In this document: in pieces, positions 16,882-25,522 of the stretch
Position numbering within the stretch: the first letter of the stretch is position 1
Layout of the letters: the number at the start of each line of letters is the position of its first letter
DNA from: JAABRE01 sp964413275
GTDB taxonomy: Bacteria; Cyanobacteriota; Cyanobacteriia; Cyanobacteriales; JAABRE01
Length of the DNA stretch: 64,000 nucleotides
Assembly (NCBI GenBank): GCA_964413275.1
Contig: CAYPSO010000006.1
Location: forward strand, 1-64,000
Direction: 5' to 3'
The notes under the pieces: generated by a model
What the model was told of the DNA's origin: nothing
Seen by the model: the letters and a program-made list of their open reading frames with translations, nothing else
Databases searched by the model: none
Position numbers and translations under genes: made by a program

Positions 16882-16906
16882 TGGGATATTTATTCCAAGA
16901 AATCAC
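16882..16906. repeat. Dispersed intergenic repeat, copy 2
   Basis: Matches 3223-3247 at all but two positions (TGGGATATTTATTC, CA, AGAAATCAC). It abuts the deletion end of the IS630-type fragment. Confidence 0.5.
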
Positions 16907-17040
16907 CTTAGCTAAACATAGATGAAAGAATTGCTGGTTAAACTCAAATTGTAAGCTGCTATTTTTCCTTTCTTGGTTAGCTGCTCGAGTTCAGTTCTTT
17001 CGGAGTCTGTTAGATCTACAATATATTTTTTCTTCGGCAT
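16903..17040 (-). pseudogene. IS630-family transposase, N-terminal fragment
   Basis: The frame from ATG 17040 begins MPKKKYIVDLTDSERTELEQ, continues through LTKKGKIAAYNL, then loses similarity and stops after 45 codons. This is the characteristic start of IS630-type transposases with an N-terminal helix-turn-helix. The catalytic DDE part is absent. It is a deletion remnant of an insertion sequence. Confidence 0.65.
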
Positions 17041-17270
17041 TTTTTTGTCTGAAGTTGGATAACTTCTTCCAGATTAGCTCTTTTTTTATCCCTCAAAACA
17101 AAATTGATGCTCTACTAGCCCGATACGAAAATTATAGTAATTTGCGTTTTAAAGTGTAATCTTAAAAATTTGCTTGAATCAACAAAATCTTTCCTGCCGA
17201 TAGATTGGGTTGATAGTTTTAATGAACTATCTGAAAAAAGTGCTTGATAATTTAGGTGACAAATATGTAA

Positions 17271-18767
17271 TTAATTAGGATATAAACTAATAATGTTAGC
17301 AATAACTTCTTCAACAGTTAAATTATCAGTAATAATTTCAATAGCATCATCAGCTTTTTTTAAAGGTGATATTTTTCTATTACTATCTCGATCGTCTCTG
17401 GTTTGAATATCTTGCTCTAATTGTTTTAAATTAATATCTTTTTTGCCTTGATTTTCAAAATCTTTTAATCTTCTTTTCGCTCTTTCTTGAACGGAAGCTG
17501 TTAAAAATATCTTTAATTCTGCATTAGGAAAAACATAAGTTCCTAAATCTCTACCTTCAGCAATTATTCCTCCTTTTGCACCCCATTCTCGTTGTAATTG
17601 AACCATTTTCTCCCGCACCGCTTTTTGTGCAGAAATAGTCGAGACTTTAGCGGTTACTTCTGGAGTACGAATTGCTGTAGTTATATCTTCTCCATTAATT
17701 ATTACTTGAACTTGGGAATCGTTAGAAATTAATTCTAATTCAATATCAGTTATAAGTTGAGCAACGGCATTTTCATCTTCACAAGAAATACCTTTGTCCA
17801 TCACTAACCAAGTAATTGCTCTATACATAGCCCCCGTATCAAGATATAGCAATCCTAATTCTTGAGCAACTTTACGAGTAACAGTAGATTTACCAGCTCC
17901 GGCTGGTCCATCTATGGCTATAATTGGCTGATGACGATGCAACATAACATTATCAATTAAACGGGTTTTTCCTATTTTAGCGGCAACGGCTAATAACCCT
18001 ACATCTTTAACAATGGTCAAAGATTGTAAGGTTTCAGGATGGACTAACTCGATATATTCAACTTCTATGTTAGTTAATTCATTTTTAACAATGGAAATTA
18101 GGTGCGCTTGGCTATTTTCTCCTTGAAGAAAAGCTTTTTTAGCCTTGAATAAACCACGAGATAAACTTAAAGCTTGGTTTCTATCTTCTCGACTAAGATA
18201 TTGATTACGAGAACTTATGGCTAAACCAGAACTCTCCCGTACTAAAGGACAAGCTTTAATTTCTACAGGTATGTTTAAATCTCTAACTATCCGGCGAATG
18301 ATTGCCACTTGTTGAGCATCTTTTTCGCCAAAATATGCCTTATGGGGTAGGACAAGATTGAATAATTTGGTTACTATAGTAGCAACACCTTCAAAATGTC
18401 CGGGACGAAATTTCCCGCATAGAACGGAAGTCATGGATTCAGGAGGAACAACTTTAGTTGTGTTTTTTTCCTGATATAGTTCAGATTCAGGAGGAGCAAA
18501 GACAAAATTAACTCCTAAATCCGAACATATTTGACAATCACTTTCTAATTGACGAGGATAATTATCTAAATCCTCATTTTGTCCAAACTGTAGCGGGTTA
18601 ACAAAAATACTGACTACTACTAAGTTATTCTCCGCAATAGCGCGCTGGATTAAACTTATGTGACCAGAATGTAATGCTCCCATAGTAGGCACTAAACCGA
18701 TTTTCTGATCCGATGTGAGTAATCTTAATTGAGTTTGTAATTCAGCTACAGTCTGAACAAGGTGCAT
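17271..18767 (-). CDS. panC/cmk: Bifunctional pantoate-beta-alanine ligase / cytidylate kinase
   Basis: A 498-aa fusion known from cyanobacteria. Residues 1-275 are pantothenate synthetase, with VPTMGALHSGH, FVNPLQF, FGEKDAQQ and ISSRNQYLS; it joins pantoate and beta-alanine using ATP. Residues 283-498 are CMP kinase, with the P-loop GPAGAGKSTV, LDTGAMYRA and EGRDLGTYVFP; it phosphorylates CMP and dCMP. The two reactions belong to coenzyme A and pyrimidine nucleotide pathways. The gene is followed on the same strand by no close partner. rlpA lies 17 bases upstream, so the two may share a transcript. Confidence 0.96.
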   Translation of the reverse strand: MHLVQTVAELQTQLRLLTSDQKIGLVPTMGALHSGHISLIQRAIAENNLVVVSIFVNPLQFGQNEDLDNYPRQLESDCQICSDLGVNFVFAPPESELYQEKNTTKVVPPESMTSVLCGKFRPGHFEGVATIVTKLFNLVLPHKAYFGEKDAQQVAIIRRIVRDLNIPVEIKACPLVRESSGLAISSRNQYLSREDRNQALSLSRGLFKAKKAFLQGENSQAHLISIVKNELTNIEVEYIELVHPETLQSLTIVKDVGLLAVAAKIGKTRLIDNVMLHRHQPIIAIDGPAGAGKSTVTRKVAQELGLLYLDTGAMYRAITWLVMDKGISCEDENAVAQLITDIELELISNDSQVQVIINGEDITTAIRTPEVTAKVSTISAQKAVREKMVQLQREWGAKGGIIAEGRDLGTYVFPNAELKIFLTASVQERAKRRLKDFENQGKKDINLKQLEQDIQTRDDRDSNRKISPLKKADDAIEIITDNLTVEEVIANIISLYPN

Positions 18768-18784
18768 ATAGTTTTTTGGATAGT

Positions 18785-19279
18785 TTAGCGACCTAAAATT
18801 TCCAATCTAACACTACCAACTCCACTATTATACAGACCTATAGCTCTAGCAGCAGCAGCAGATAAGTCAATGATTCTGCCGCCAGTGAAAGGGCCGCGAT
18901 CGTTAATGCGTACAACGGTAGAACGACCATTCCGCAAGTTTGTTACTTTAACTTTTGTACCAAATGGTAAACTGCGATGGGCTGCGGTTAAATCATTTTG
19001 ATTGAATGTTTGACCACTAGCAGTACGACGACCATGAAAACCAGGACCATACCAAGATGCTTTTCCTGTATAGTTTTTAACTCCATTTTTTGAAACTTGA
19101 GTTGGAGTTTTGATTGGAGAAATTTGTTGTTCTTTAAGGATAAATGTGTTGACGTTCTCGATTTCTTGGTCATTTAGACTTGAGGCAACTGCCTTACTGG
19201 ATATTGTAATTGCATCCATAGCACCTAAAAAAGTTGTAACTACGATTGCGGTTAATCCACTCCAGATTTTAGTATTCAT
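18785..19279 (-). CDS. rlpA: RlpA-like double-psi beta-barrel septal ring protein
   Basis: A 164-aa exported protein. A signal peptide (about residues 1-33, ending SSKAVAS) is followed by a linker and a DPBB domain: GKASWYGPGFHGRRTASGQ, LTAAHRSLPFGTKVKVTN, VRINDRGPF and IIDLSAAAARAIGL. The catalytic-type Asp of RINDRGPF is present. RlpA proteins act on denuded glycan strands or bind the septal cell wall. The SPOR domain of the E. coli protein is missing, as in most cyanobacterial homologues. It lies 17 bases upstream of panC-cmk on the same strand. Confidence 0.88.
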   Translation of the reverse strand: MNTKIWSGLTAIVVTTFLGAMDAITISSKAVASSLNDQEIENVNTFILKEQQISPIKTPTQVSKNGVKNYTGKASWYGPGFHGRRTASGQTFNQNDLTAAHRSLPFGTKVKVTNLRNGRSTVVRINDRGPFTGGRIIDLSAAAARAIGLYNSGVGSVRLEILGR

Positions 19280-19800
19280 AGGCTTCTAAAAATTTCTTTC
19301 CTAATTAAATATCAATTTCAAGTTTTTACACTCGATTAAGCTTGATAATGTGATTAATGTGTTTTTTGTTTCCTTTACATTTCTTAACTGTCGGTTAGCA
19401 TAGCACAAAAAAATTAGTAGGAAATTTGCAATTAGACTTGCTAATTGAGATAAAAAATAACCCAAATAGCAGGAAACATAATCTTACTCAAGATTACAGA
19501 CAAAATTGCTCGTTGAATTTTTTCTTTAATAGTTAAAAAATTTCTATCAATTATGGTAAAATGATTGGAATAAATTATCTTTTTTATATATATAAATTTC
19601 TTATTAATATAATTAATTTAATTTATCTTATCAACATAATTAATAAATTATATTTTTGCATACTATAAAAAATTTAAAGAAAACTTGAATCTATAATTTT
19701 TAGACATTCACCTTATTAGAGTAAAATTGCTGGATAAATTAGGTAAATACTTCTAAATCAAGGTCAAAAGTAATTAAATTAAAAATTATGGAGAAATTAT
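19280..19800. other. AT-rich divergent promoter region
   Basis: 521 bases between rlpA (minus) and purM (plus), more than 80 percent A+T in places (about 19560-19680), with alternating TTAATTTA/TATAATTAAT stretches. I see no ORF, RNA gene or long inverted repeat. It must hold both promoters. A good ribosome-binding site (GGAGAAATTAT) precedes purM. Confidence 0.5.
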
Positions 19801-20826
19801 ATGGATTATAAAGAAGCAGGGGTAAATATTGAAGCAGGACGCAGTTTTGTTGAGAAAATTACAGAAAATGTGGCAAGTACACATCGTCAAGAAGTTTTAG
19901 GTGGTTTAGGAGGCTTTGGTGGCTATTTTCAATTACCAGAAGGCTATAAACAACCAGTACTCGTGTCAGGTACAGATGGAGTCGGTACTAAATTAAAAAT
20001 TGCTCAAGCTATGAATTGTCACAATACTATTGGCATTGATTTAGTAGCAATGTGTGTCAATGATATTTTAACGAGTGGTGCTGAACCTTTATTTTTTCTT
20101 GATTATTTAGCTACGGGGAAGCTAGAACCGCAACAGTTAGCTGAAGTAGTTACAGGTATTGTTAGCGGCTGTAAAGAGGCTAATTGTGCTCTTTTAGGCG
20201 GAGAAACGGCGGAAATGCCGGGTTTTTATCAAGTGGGAGAGTATGACGTAGCTGGTTTTTGTGTAGGAGTGGTAGAAAAAAGTGAGCTTGTAGATGGTTC
20301 ACAAATACAAGTAGGCGATGTGGCCATTGGTTTAGCGAGTTCGGGATTACACAGTAATGGTTTTTCTTTGGTGAGAAAAATAGTAGAAATTAGCAATTTT
20401 AATTGGGATAGTCATCCAGAAATTCTCAAAGGTCAAAGCTTAGGATCGGTTTTATTAACTCCTACTCGTATTTACGTCAAACCTATTTTAGAAGCTATTA
20501 AAAATGGTATAAATATTCGGGGCATGGCTCATATTACCGGAGGTGGTATTCCTGAAAATTTACCACGCTGTTTAAAGAAAAATCAGTCTATTGAAATAAA
20601 GACAAATAGTTGGAAAATTCCGCCTATTTTTGGTTGGTTAGCCGAAAATGGTCAAGTTAATCCCTCTTCTATGTGGGAAACTTTCAATATGGGTATTGGT
20701 TATGTGGTTATTGTCTCATCATTGGAATCAGAATCTACTATAAATATGTTTAATGCTGCTGGCATTAATGCTTATCAGATAGGGGAAGTTATTGAGGGAG
20801 TGGGTGAAATTGTTGGATTAACTTAG
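19801..20826 (+). CDS. purM: Phosphoribosylformylglycinamidine cyclo-ligase (AIR synthetase)
   Basis: Full-length 341-aa enzyme of purine synthesis that closes formylglycinamidine ribonucleotide to aminoimidazole ribonucleotide using ATP. Conserved blocks include DYKEAGVNIEAG at the N-terminus, VSGTDGVGTKL, GIDLVAMCVNDIL, ALLGGETAEMPG, GLASSGLHSNGFSL and AHITGGGIPENLPR. The start ATG has a GGAG ribosome-binding site at 19789-19792. It is monocistronic, with a structured stem-loop after the stop. Confidence 0.97.
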   Translation: MDYKEAGVNIEAGRSFVEKITENVASTHRQEVLGGLGGFGGYFQLPEGYKQPVLVSGTDGVGTKLKIAQAMNCHNTIGIDLVAMCVNDILTSGAEPLFFLDYLATGKLEPQQLAEVVTGIVSGCKEANCALLGGETAEMPGFYQVGEYDVAGFCVGVVEKSELVDGSQIQVGDVAIGLASSGLHSNGFSLVRKIVEISNFNWDSHPEILKGQSLGSVLLTPTRIYVKPILEAIKNGINIRGMAHITGGGIPENLPRCLKKNQSIEIKTNSWKIPPIFGWLAENGQVNPSSMWETFNMGIGYVVIVSSLESESTINMFNAAGINAYQIGEVIEGVGEIVGLT

Positions 20827-20891
20827 ATAAACTATCACGCATTTAAGTTACTGACTACTGACTACTTAGCCCTAACCAGCCAACTGCTTGG

Positions 20892-20941
20892 TGCGGCTGA
20901 TTTTCTGAGGAGACCTCAGAAGTCGCCGCATCCGCTTTTTT
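20892..20941 (+). terminator. Stem-loop, probable purM terminator
   Basis: Outer stem TGCGGC (20892-20897)/GCCGCA (20925-20930) encloses inner stem CTGAGG (20905-20910)/CCTCAG (20914-20919), followed shortly by six T. It may instead be part of a leader for the rpmI-rplT mRNA, which begins 80 bases downstream and is known in other bacteria to be controlled by L20. Confidence 0.5.
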
Positions 20942-21020
20942 AGCAAGCCCTAATTATTTTTTTGCACAATAGGAAGCGATCGCAGTATAATAATAAATTG
21001 TGTCGAATTAATCTAGGTTT

Positions 21021-21218
21021 ATGCCCAAATTAAAAACCAAAAAATCTGCCGCCAAGCGTTTTCGTGTTACTGGTAGCGGCAAAGTCTTACGTCGTAAGGC
21101 TTTTAAAAATCACATGTTACAGCACAAAAGTTCTAAGCGCAAACGCAATCTTTCCCATTTAACACCAGTATGTGAAAAAGAAGTGGAAAGTGTGCGCTTA
21201 ATGATGCCATATATGTAG
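21021..21218 (+). CDS. rpmI: Ribosomal protein bL35
   Basis: A 65-aa basic protein of the large ribosomal subunit. The family signature MPKLKTKKSAAKRFRVTGSG at the N-terminus and HxxxxKS.KRKR...L are present. It is first in the usual rpmI-rplT pair, 32 bases ahead of rplT. No infC lies upstream, which is normal for cyanobacteria. Confidence 0.97.
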   Translation: MPKLKTKKSAAKRFRVTGSGKVLRRKAFKNHMLQHKSSKRKRNLSHLTPVCEKEVESVRLMMPYM

Positions 21219-21250
21219 AAAAAAAATTAAATTAGAATTAGAAATTAACT

Positions 21251-21604
21251 ATGACTAGGGTAAAAAGAGGCAACGTTGCTCGTAAACGTCGTAAAAAAAT
21301 TCTCAAATTAGCCAAAGGTTTTCGTGGATCTCATTCTAAGCTATTTCGTACAGCCAACCAACAGGTAATGAAGGCGTTACGGAATGCTTATCGAGATCGT
21401 CGTAAGAAAAAGCGTGATTTCCGTCGTCTGTGGATTACTCGTATTAATGCTGCTGCTAGACAAAATGGTATTAGTTACAGCAAATTAACTGGCTTACTCA
21501 AAAAAGCGAACATAGAACTTAATCGTAAAATGTTAGCTCAGTTGGCAGTTTTAGATAACGAAGCATTTGCAAAAGTCGTTGAAATGGCTAAACAAGCTCA
21601 ATAA
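21251..21604 (+). CDS. rplT: Ribosomal protein bL20
   Basis: A 117-aa rRNA-binding protein needed early in 50S assembly. It has the N-terminal TRVKRGNVARKRRKKILKLA and the long basic helix RNAYRDRRKKKRDFRRLWITRIN. Length is normal. It is co-transcribed with rpmI, and a compact intrinsic terminator follows 16 bases after its stop. Confidence 0.97.
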   Translation: MTRVKRGNVARKRRKKILKLAKGFRGSHSKLFRTANQQVMKALRNAYRDRRKKKRDFRRLWITRINAAARQNGISYSKLTGLLKKANIELNRKMLAQLAVLDNEAFAKVVEMAKQAQ

Positions 21605-21615
21605 AAAGATTAACA

Positions 21616-22431
21616 TTGAGAAACCTGCATCGGCAGGTTTTGTTGTCTTGGGGAGGGAGTTATGTTCAAAAAAAAGTAACTTGGCTAAGTTTAGCTATTA
21701 TGCTCTTAGCCCTACCAAATCTGGCTTATGCTGCTCCCTTAGCCGAAATTCAAAAGCGGGGCAAACTAATTGTCGCAGTTAAAGATAATCTGCAACCCTT
21801 GGGCTTTAAAGATGAGCAGGGAAATTTACAAGGATTAGAAATTGATATTGCTAGACGTTTAGCTCAGGAAATATTAGGGGATTCTCAAGCCGTTGTTTTT
21901 GTGCCTGTCAGTAATCAAGATCGTTTGCGGGTAGTTTTAGAAGGTGAAGTCGATCTTACCATTGGTTCGGTAACTCAAACTGCATCTCGCTCTCGTATAG
22001 TTGACTTTAGCCCTTATTACTATTTGAATGGTACTAGTTTAATTACTAAAAATCCCACTTTCGAGAAAATAAATAGATCATCTCAACTAAAAATCGCTAT
22101 TCTTAATAATTCTGATACCATTGGCAGTATCAAAAATGCTTTACCTAATGCTCAACTGATTGGGGTAAATTCCTATCAAGAAGCTTACAAATTATTAGAA
22201 ACTAATTTAGTTGATACTTTCGCCGCAGATAAAACTATTTTAACGGGTTGGGTACAAGAATATCCTCAGTATAGAATATTATCTCAAACTTTCTCGGCTG
22301 AACCCATTTGTGTTGTGATGCCTAGAGGATTACAATATCTCGATTTGCGTAATTTAGTTAATCAGGCCATCGTCGAGTGGCGCATTAATTGGCTACCAGA
22401 AAGGATAAAATATTGGGGATTAGATAATTAA
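21616..22431 (+). CDS. Family 3 extracellular solute-binding protein (start frame doubtful)
   Basis: A periplasmic binding protein of ABC importers for polar amino acids or similar solutes: AEIQKRGKLIVAVKDN, LGFKDEQGNLQGLEIDIA, LTIGSVTQTASRSRIVDFS and DTFAADKTILTGWV are typical. The uninterrupted frame can only start at a TTG (21616 or 21640-21645), inside the rplT terminator. A far better start, ATG at 21662 behind GGGAGGGAG, gives MFKKK plus the signal peptide (VTWLSLAIMLLALPNLAYA) only if the run of eight A (21668-21675) had nine. Either a base is missing in the assembly, or slippage on the A-run makes the protein. No permease or ATPase gene is adjacent. Confidence 0.8.
   Translation: MRNLHRQVLLSWGGSYVQKKVTWLSLAIMLLALPNLAYAAPLAEIQKRGKLIVAVKDNLQPLGFKDEQGNLQGLEIDIARRLAQEILGDSQAVVFVPVSNQDRLRVVLEGEVDLTIGSVTQTASRSRIVDFSPYYYLNGTSLITKNPTFEKINRSSQLKIAILNNSDTIGSIKNALPNAQLIGVNSYQEAYKLLETNLVDTFAADKTILTGWVQEYPQYRILSQTFSAEPICVVMPRGLQYLDLRNLVNQAIVEWRINWLPERIKYWGLDN
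21621..21645 (+). terminator. Intrinsic terminator after rplT
   Basis: AAACCTGC (21621-21628) and GCAGGTTT (21633-21640) form an 8-bp stem with a 4-base loop, followed by TTGTTGT. This argues against the TTG codons here being the start of the next gene. Confidence 0.75.
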
Positions 22432-22474
22432 CAACTCAATTAGTAATTAAAAGTCAAACAACAAAGCATAGATT

Positions 22475-23002
22475 ATGAAAGAATTTTTGCCATTAATTTA
22501 TCTTAGTGTTTTAATCATTTTATTAGTCGGTACATCTGTATTTATTATCCGACAAGTTCTTAAGACTCGTCGCATCGAGAGTGAATTTAATCGTTTACAA
22601 AAAAAACTTAAACAGAACAAAGGTACAGGTAAAGAATATTATGAATTAGGTAGTTTATATCTAGATAAGAAACTATTTGTCCAATCTCTGGGTTTATTTG
22701 AAAAAGCTTTAAAAGCGGAGAAGAAAATTGAACCACAAAATCAAGCACTCATTCATAATGCTATGGGCTATGCTTATTTCGCTCAAGAACAATATGATAT
22801 TGCTATTCGCCAATATAAAGAAGCTTTAAAATTATATCCAGAATATGTGACTGCTCTTAATAATTTGGCTGATGTCTATGAGAAAAAACAGTTAATCAGT
22901 AAAGCATTGGAAACTTACGAAGTAGCTTTAAAATATGAACCAAATAACACTACAGCTAAACAACGTTCAGAATCTTTGCGTAAACGATTAGTATCTTCCT
23001 GA
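22475..23002 (+). CDS. ycf37: Ycf37-like TPR protein (photosystem I assembly)
   Basis: A 175-aa protein with one N-terminal membrane helix (residues 5-27, LPLIYLSVLIILLVGTSVFI) and three tetratricopeptide repeats from about residue 52: EYYELGSLYLDKKLFVQSLG, ALIHNAMGYAYFAQEQYDIA and VTALNNLADVYEKKQLISKA. Length, single helix and repeat layout match cyanobacterial/plastid Ycf37, a thylakoid factor that helps assemble or stabilise photosystem I. It lies 43 bases after the solute-binding protein gene. Another membrane TPR protein cannot be excluded. Confidence 0.75.
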   Translation: MKEFLPLIYLSVLIILLVGTSVFIIRQVLKTRRIESEFNRLQKKLKQNKGTGKEYYELGSLYLDKKLFVQSLGLFEKALKAEKKIEPQNQALIHNAMGYAYFAQEQYDIAIRQYKEALKLYPEYVTALNNLADVYEKKQLISKALETYEVALKYEPNNTTAKQRSESLRKRLVSS

Positions 23003-23617
23003 CATCTCCTTGGTTAGGGACTTGCGGTTAAATAAAGTACCATTTAAAGTAGGGTGGGCAAAACCGACAGATCGAGTTTACCCGAAATTCTCAAAGCATA
23101 TTTTGCCCACCAAAAAATATATAAACTGGTATATTATTTGTTTGCTAATCCCTTACTACGATAATTGGGAGTATAGAAGTTAGTGAATCATTGGGTATTA
23201 ATTATTAACTCCTAAACTTCGTCAAACTCCAATTCAGTAAATTTACTAATGATTGAAAAAATCAACCTAAAATAAAAATTTATTAAAATATAAGTAAAGT
23301 GTTACTTAGTTTACAGTTTTTTTATTTTTTTCTATTATTAGATAATGCCTAAAACTTATTTTTATAGTATTTAGGCTTGATCCCCTACCTTTTTACCATT
23401 TTATAGCTGTTTTTCCTATTTTTTTTGTTCTTCTTTAAATTGTTCTTTTTGAGTTACTTTGTTGAGAAATGTAACACAATAATAAAGAAAATATAAAGAC
23501 CTGAATATAGCCGGGGATCGTTAAAACATATATGTAATCTATACTATAACCCATAATTTAAGTATTTACCCGTAGTGCAAAATATAGATATTACATTAAA
23601 AGTATCCTTAAATCAAT
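23003..23617. other. Intergenic region with one inverted-repeat element
   Basis: 615 bases. Apart from the inverted repeat at 23054-23110 I see only AT-rich sequence, with a run of T-rich stretches (23310-23450) and the presumed promoter of the 89-aa protein. No ORF or RNA gene is recognised. Confidence 0.5.
23054..23110. repeat. GTGGGCAAAA/TTTTGCCCAC miniature element
   Basis: Ten-base perfect inverted repeats bound a 37-base interior and are preceded by AGTAGG. It is a member of the TAGGGTGGGCA family that recurs at 34260, 45661 and 51557. Confidence 0.7.
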
Positions 23618-23887
23618 ATGAGAACAGCAAATTTTTTAACTTCTTCTTGTCGATATTGTCGGCATTATCAACCTGAAGGAAGACGGGGTGGTATGTGTAG
23701 TCAGTTAGGAGTGGAAGTTCAGGCTGGTTGGAAAGCTTGTAGTTTAGCAATTCCACCTTTCACAAGTTCACAGAAGAGAAGGGAAGAAATAGTGTTGTTA
23801 GAAAACTCTCTTTCTTTAAATATGGCGAAAGATTGTTCTGAATTAGAAAATTGTGAAAAACAAACCTTAACTGTCGTTGAAAAATAA
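23618..23887 (+). CDS. Conserved small four-cysteine protein
   Basis: An 89-aa protein. Residues 10-45 carry Cys11, Cys14, Cys27 and Cys41 in the setting CRYCRHYQPEGRRGG-C...GWKAC, which suggests a zinc or iron-sulfur site. The C-terminal half is acidic and less ordered. I recognise it as a conserved cyanobacterial family but know no function. It has its own promoter region upstream and a strong bidirectional terminator downstream. Confidence 0.75.
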   Translation: MRTANFLTSSCRYCRHYQPEGRRGGMCSQLGVEVQAGWKACSLAIPPFTSSQKRREEIVLLENSLSLNMAKDCSELENCEKQTLTVVEK

Positions 23888-23946
23888 TTAACTTAAAATT
23901 GTCAAAACTTTTTTTAAAATTTACTATAAAACTCTTTTTTTCCGAT

Positions 23947-23987
23947 AAAACAAAAGCGATTAGATATGGTCTAATCGCTTTTGTTTT
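23947..23987. terminator. Strong bidirectional terminator
   Basis: An 18-bp perfect stem: AAAACAAAAGCGATTAGA (23947-23964) and its complement (23970-23987) with a 5-base loop. A-runs and T-runs flank it, so it works for both converging genes. Confidence 0.9.
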
Positions 23988-23989
23988 TT

Positions 23990-25294
23990 TTACTGAAAAT
24001 ATTGCACTCGATAAACTCTACCATTAGCTTCTTCGGTGAATAACAAACTACCATCTGGTAAAACTAATAAACCAACTGGCCTTCCCCAAGTTGAAGGAAT
24101 AGAAGCATCGACTAAAAAACCGGTCAAAAAGTCTTCATAATATCCTTTTGGTTGACCATTTTCATCAAAAGGAATAAAAACTAATTTATATCCCGTACCC
24201 GTATTACGATTCCAAGAACCACGAAAAGCAACAAAAGCACCATGATGATATTTTTCTGGAAAAGTTTGCCCATCGTAAAATTGCAATCCTAATGCGGCTG
24301 AATGGGCTTGGAATAATACATCAGGGGTAAGGGTTTGACTAGCTAATTGAGGGTTAGTGCTTTTTTCATCCCTTATCTGACGAGGATCTAATAATTGTGG
24401 TTTTAAATAAGCATAAGGCCAACCAAAAAATTCTCTTTTCTGTACGCGGGTAAAATAATCGGGGACTAAATCATCTCCTAAACCGTCTCTTTCATTGACA
24501 GTGGTGTATAGTTCCTTGGTTAAAGGATGAAAATCTAAGCCAACGGGATTACGTAATCCTGAAGCGAAGGTTTCTTGTTCGCCACCATCTAGATTCATGA
24601 TTTGAATAGAAGCACGGGGTAATTCTTCTTCATCTACATTAGAACGAGAACCAATGGAAACATAAAGCTTTTGTCCATCTGGTGCCACAATAACATTACG
24701 AGTCCAATGTTGACGATAACCGCCTCCCGGAAGTGGGGAAATTAATGTGCCTTCTCCTTGCAACTGAGCTTGACCTTTTTGATAGTCATAACGTCGCACT
24801 CCATTATGATTGCCTAGGAAAAAATAATTTTCGGTAAAAGCCATGCCAAAAGGAATATCTAAACCATTATTTGCATCAGCAAAAATAGAACGATTATCGG
24901 CTATACCATCATTATTGGTGTCTTTTAGTAAGGTAATACGATTTTGTCGAGTTTCGGTAACTAAAACTTCACCATTTGGAGTTAAAGCTAACCAACGAGG
25001 ATGATCTAAATTGTCAGCAAAAATACTAACTTGAAAGCCTTGAGGTACTTTTAATTGAGGGTTATTTGGTATGGGAATGACTTGTGGAGATTTTGAGGCG
25101 CTATCACTAGCATAGGGTGGAGGTAATTTGTCCAATTCAATTTTAATTGGTTGAGGGGTCAATGTCTCAGTAGTAATTGGCTCAGATGATGTGGATTGAG
25201 TTGGTATTTGAGATTGAGATTGATTTCCTTGGGTGGATAAATTACAAGATGCGGTAATAAGAAGTATTAGTGCGGTTAAATGAGTAAATTTCAT
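23990..25294 (-). CDS. PQQ-type sugar (glucose/sorbosone) dehydrogenase family lipoprotein
   Basis: The ATG at 25294 gives a 434-aa lipoprotein precursor: MKFTHLTALILLITASC, a signal peptide with lipobox ITASC. A GTG eight codons upstream is a weaker alternative. After a Ser/Thr/Pro-rich linker comes a six-bladed beta-propeller of the glucose/sorbosone dehydrogenase family: GFQVSIFADNLDHPRWL, NGEVLVTETRQNRI, YVSIGSRSNVDEE, ASGLRNPVGLDFHP and AFRGSWNRN. It is probably periplasmic or outer-membrane anchored and oxidises sugars with PQQ, although many cyanobacterial members have no proven cofactor. It is monocistronic. Confidence 0.82.
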   Translation of the reverse strand: MKFTHLTALILLITASCNLSTQGNQSQSQIPTQSTSSEPITTETLTPQPIKIELDKLPPPYASDSASKSPQVIPIPNNPQLKVPQGFQVSIFADNLDHPRWLALTPNGEVLVTETRQNRITLLKDTNNDGIADNRSIFADANNGLDIPFGMAFTENYFFLGNHNGVRRYDYQKGQAQLQGEGTLISPLPGGGYRQHWTRNVIVAPDGQKLYVSIGSRSNVDEEELPRASIQIMNLDGGEQETFASGLRNPVGLDFHPLTKELYTTVNERDGLGDDLVPDYFTRVQKREFFGWPYAYLKPQLLDPRQIRDEKSTNPQLASQTLTPDVLFQAHSAALGLQFYDGQTFPEKYHHGAFVAFRGSWNRNTGTGYKLVFIPFDENGQPKGYYEDFLTGFLVDASIPSTWGRPVGLLVLPDGSLLFTEEANGRVYRVQYFQ

Positions 25295-25522
25295 CTTTTT
25301 AGAATAATAACCTGTCACGCATTTAAATTAGTAATTGAGAGGTAGGGGCAGATGGGTATTCTGCCCGTACAGTATTCAGAATAAGGGATTTAAACTTTAT
25401 TTCTTGATAGAGTTATTAAATATTTTTAGACAAAATTAAATCTGTCCACTTTTGACCCATTTCTTTTCATGATAATTTTAAACTAAGAATATAGATGGTT
25501 AATTATTTACTTCAAGACAACA

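Larger units (their letters stand above)
16659..17270. other. Intergenic region with mobile-element debris
   Basis: 612 bases between the PP2C gene and panC-cmk. It contains a TAGGGTGTCG...AACCCACCG repeat half (about 16846-16880), copy 2 of a dispersed repeat (16882-16906), an IS630-type transposase 5' fragment on the minus strand (16903-17040), and a short inverted repeat GAAGTT/AACTTC just upstream of it (about 17050-17066). No intact gene is seen. Confidence 0.6.

Noticed and set aside
20892..20941. tRNA-like structure before rpmI
   Set aside because: Two nested stems but no anticodon or T-loop signature. No tRNA or rRNA was found in any spacer.
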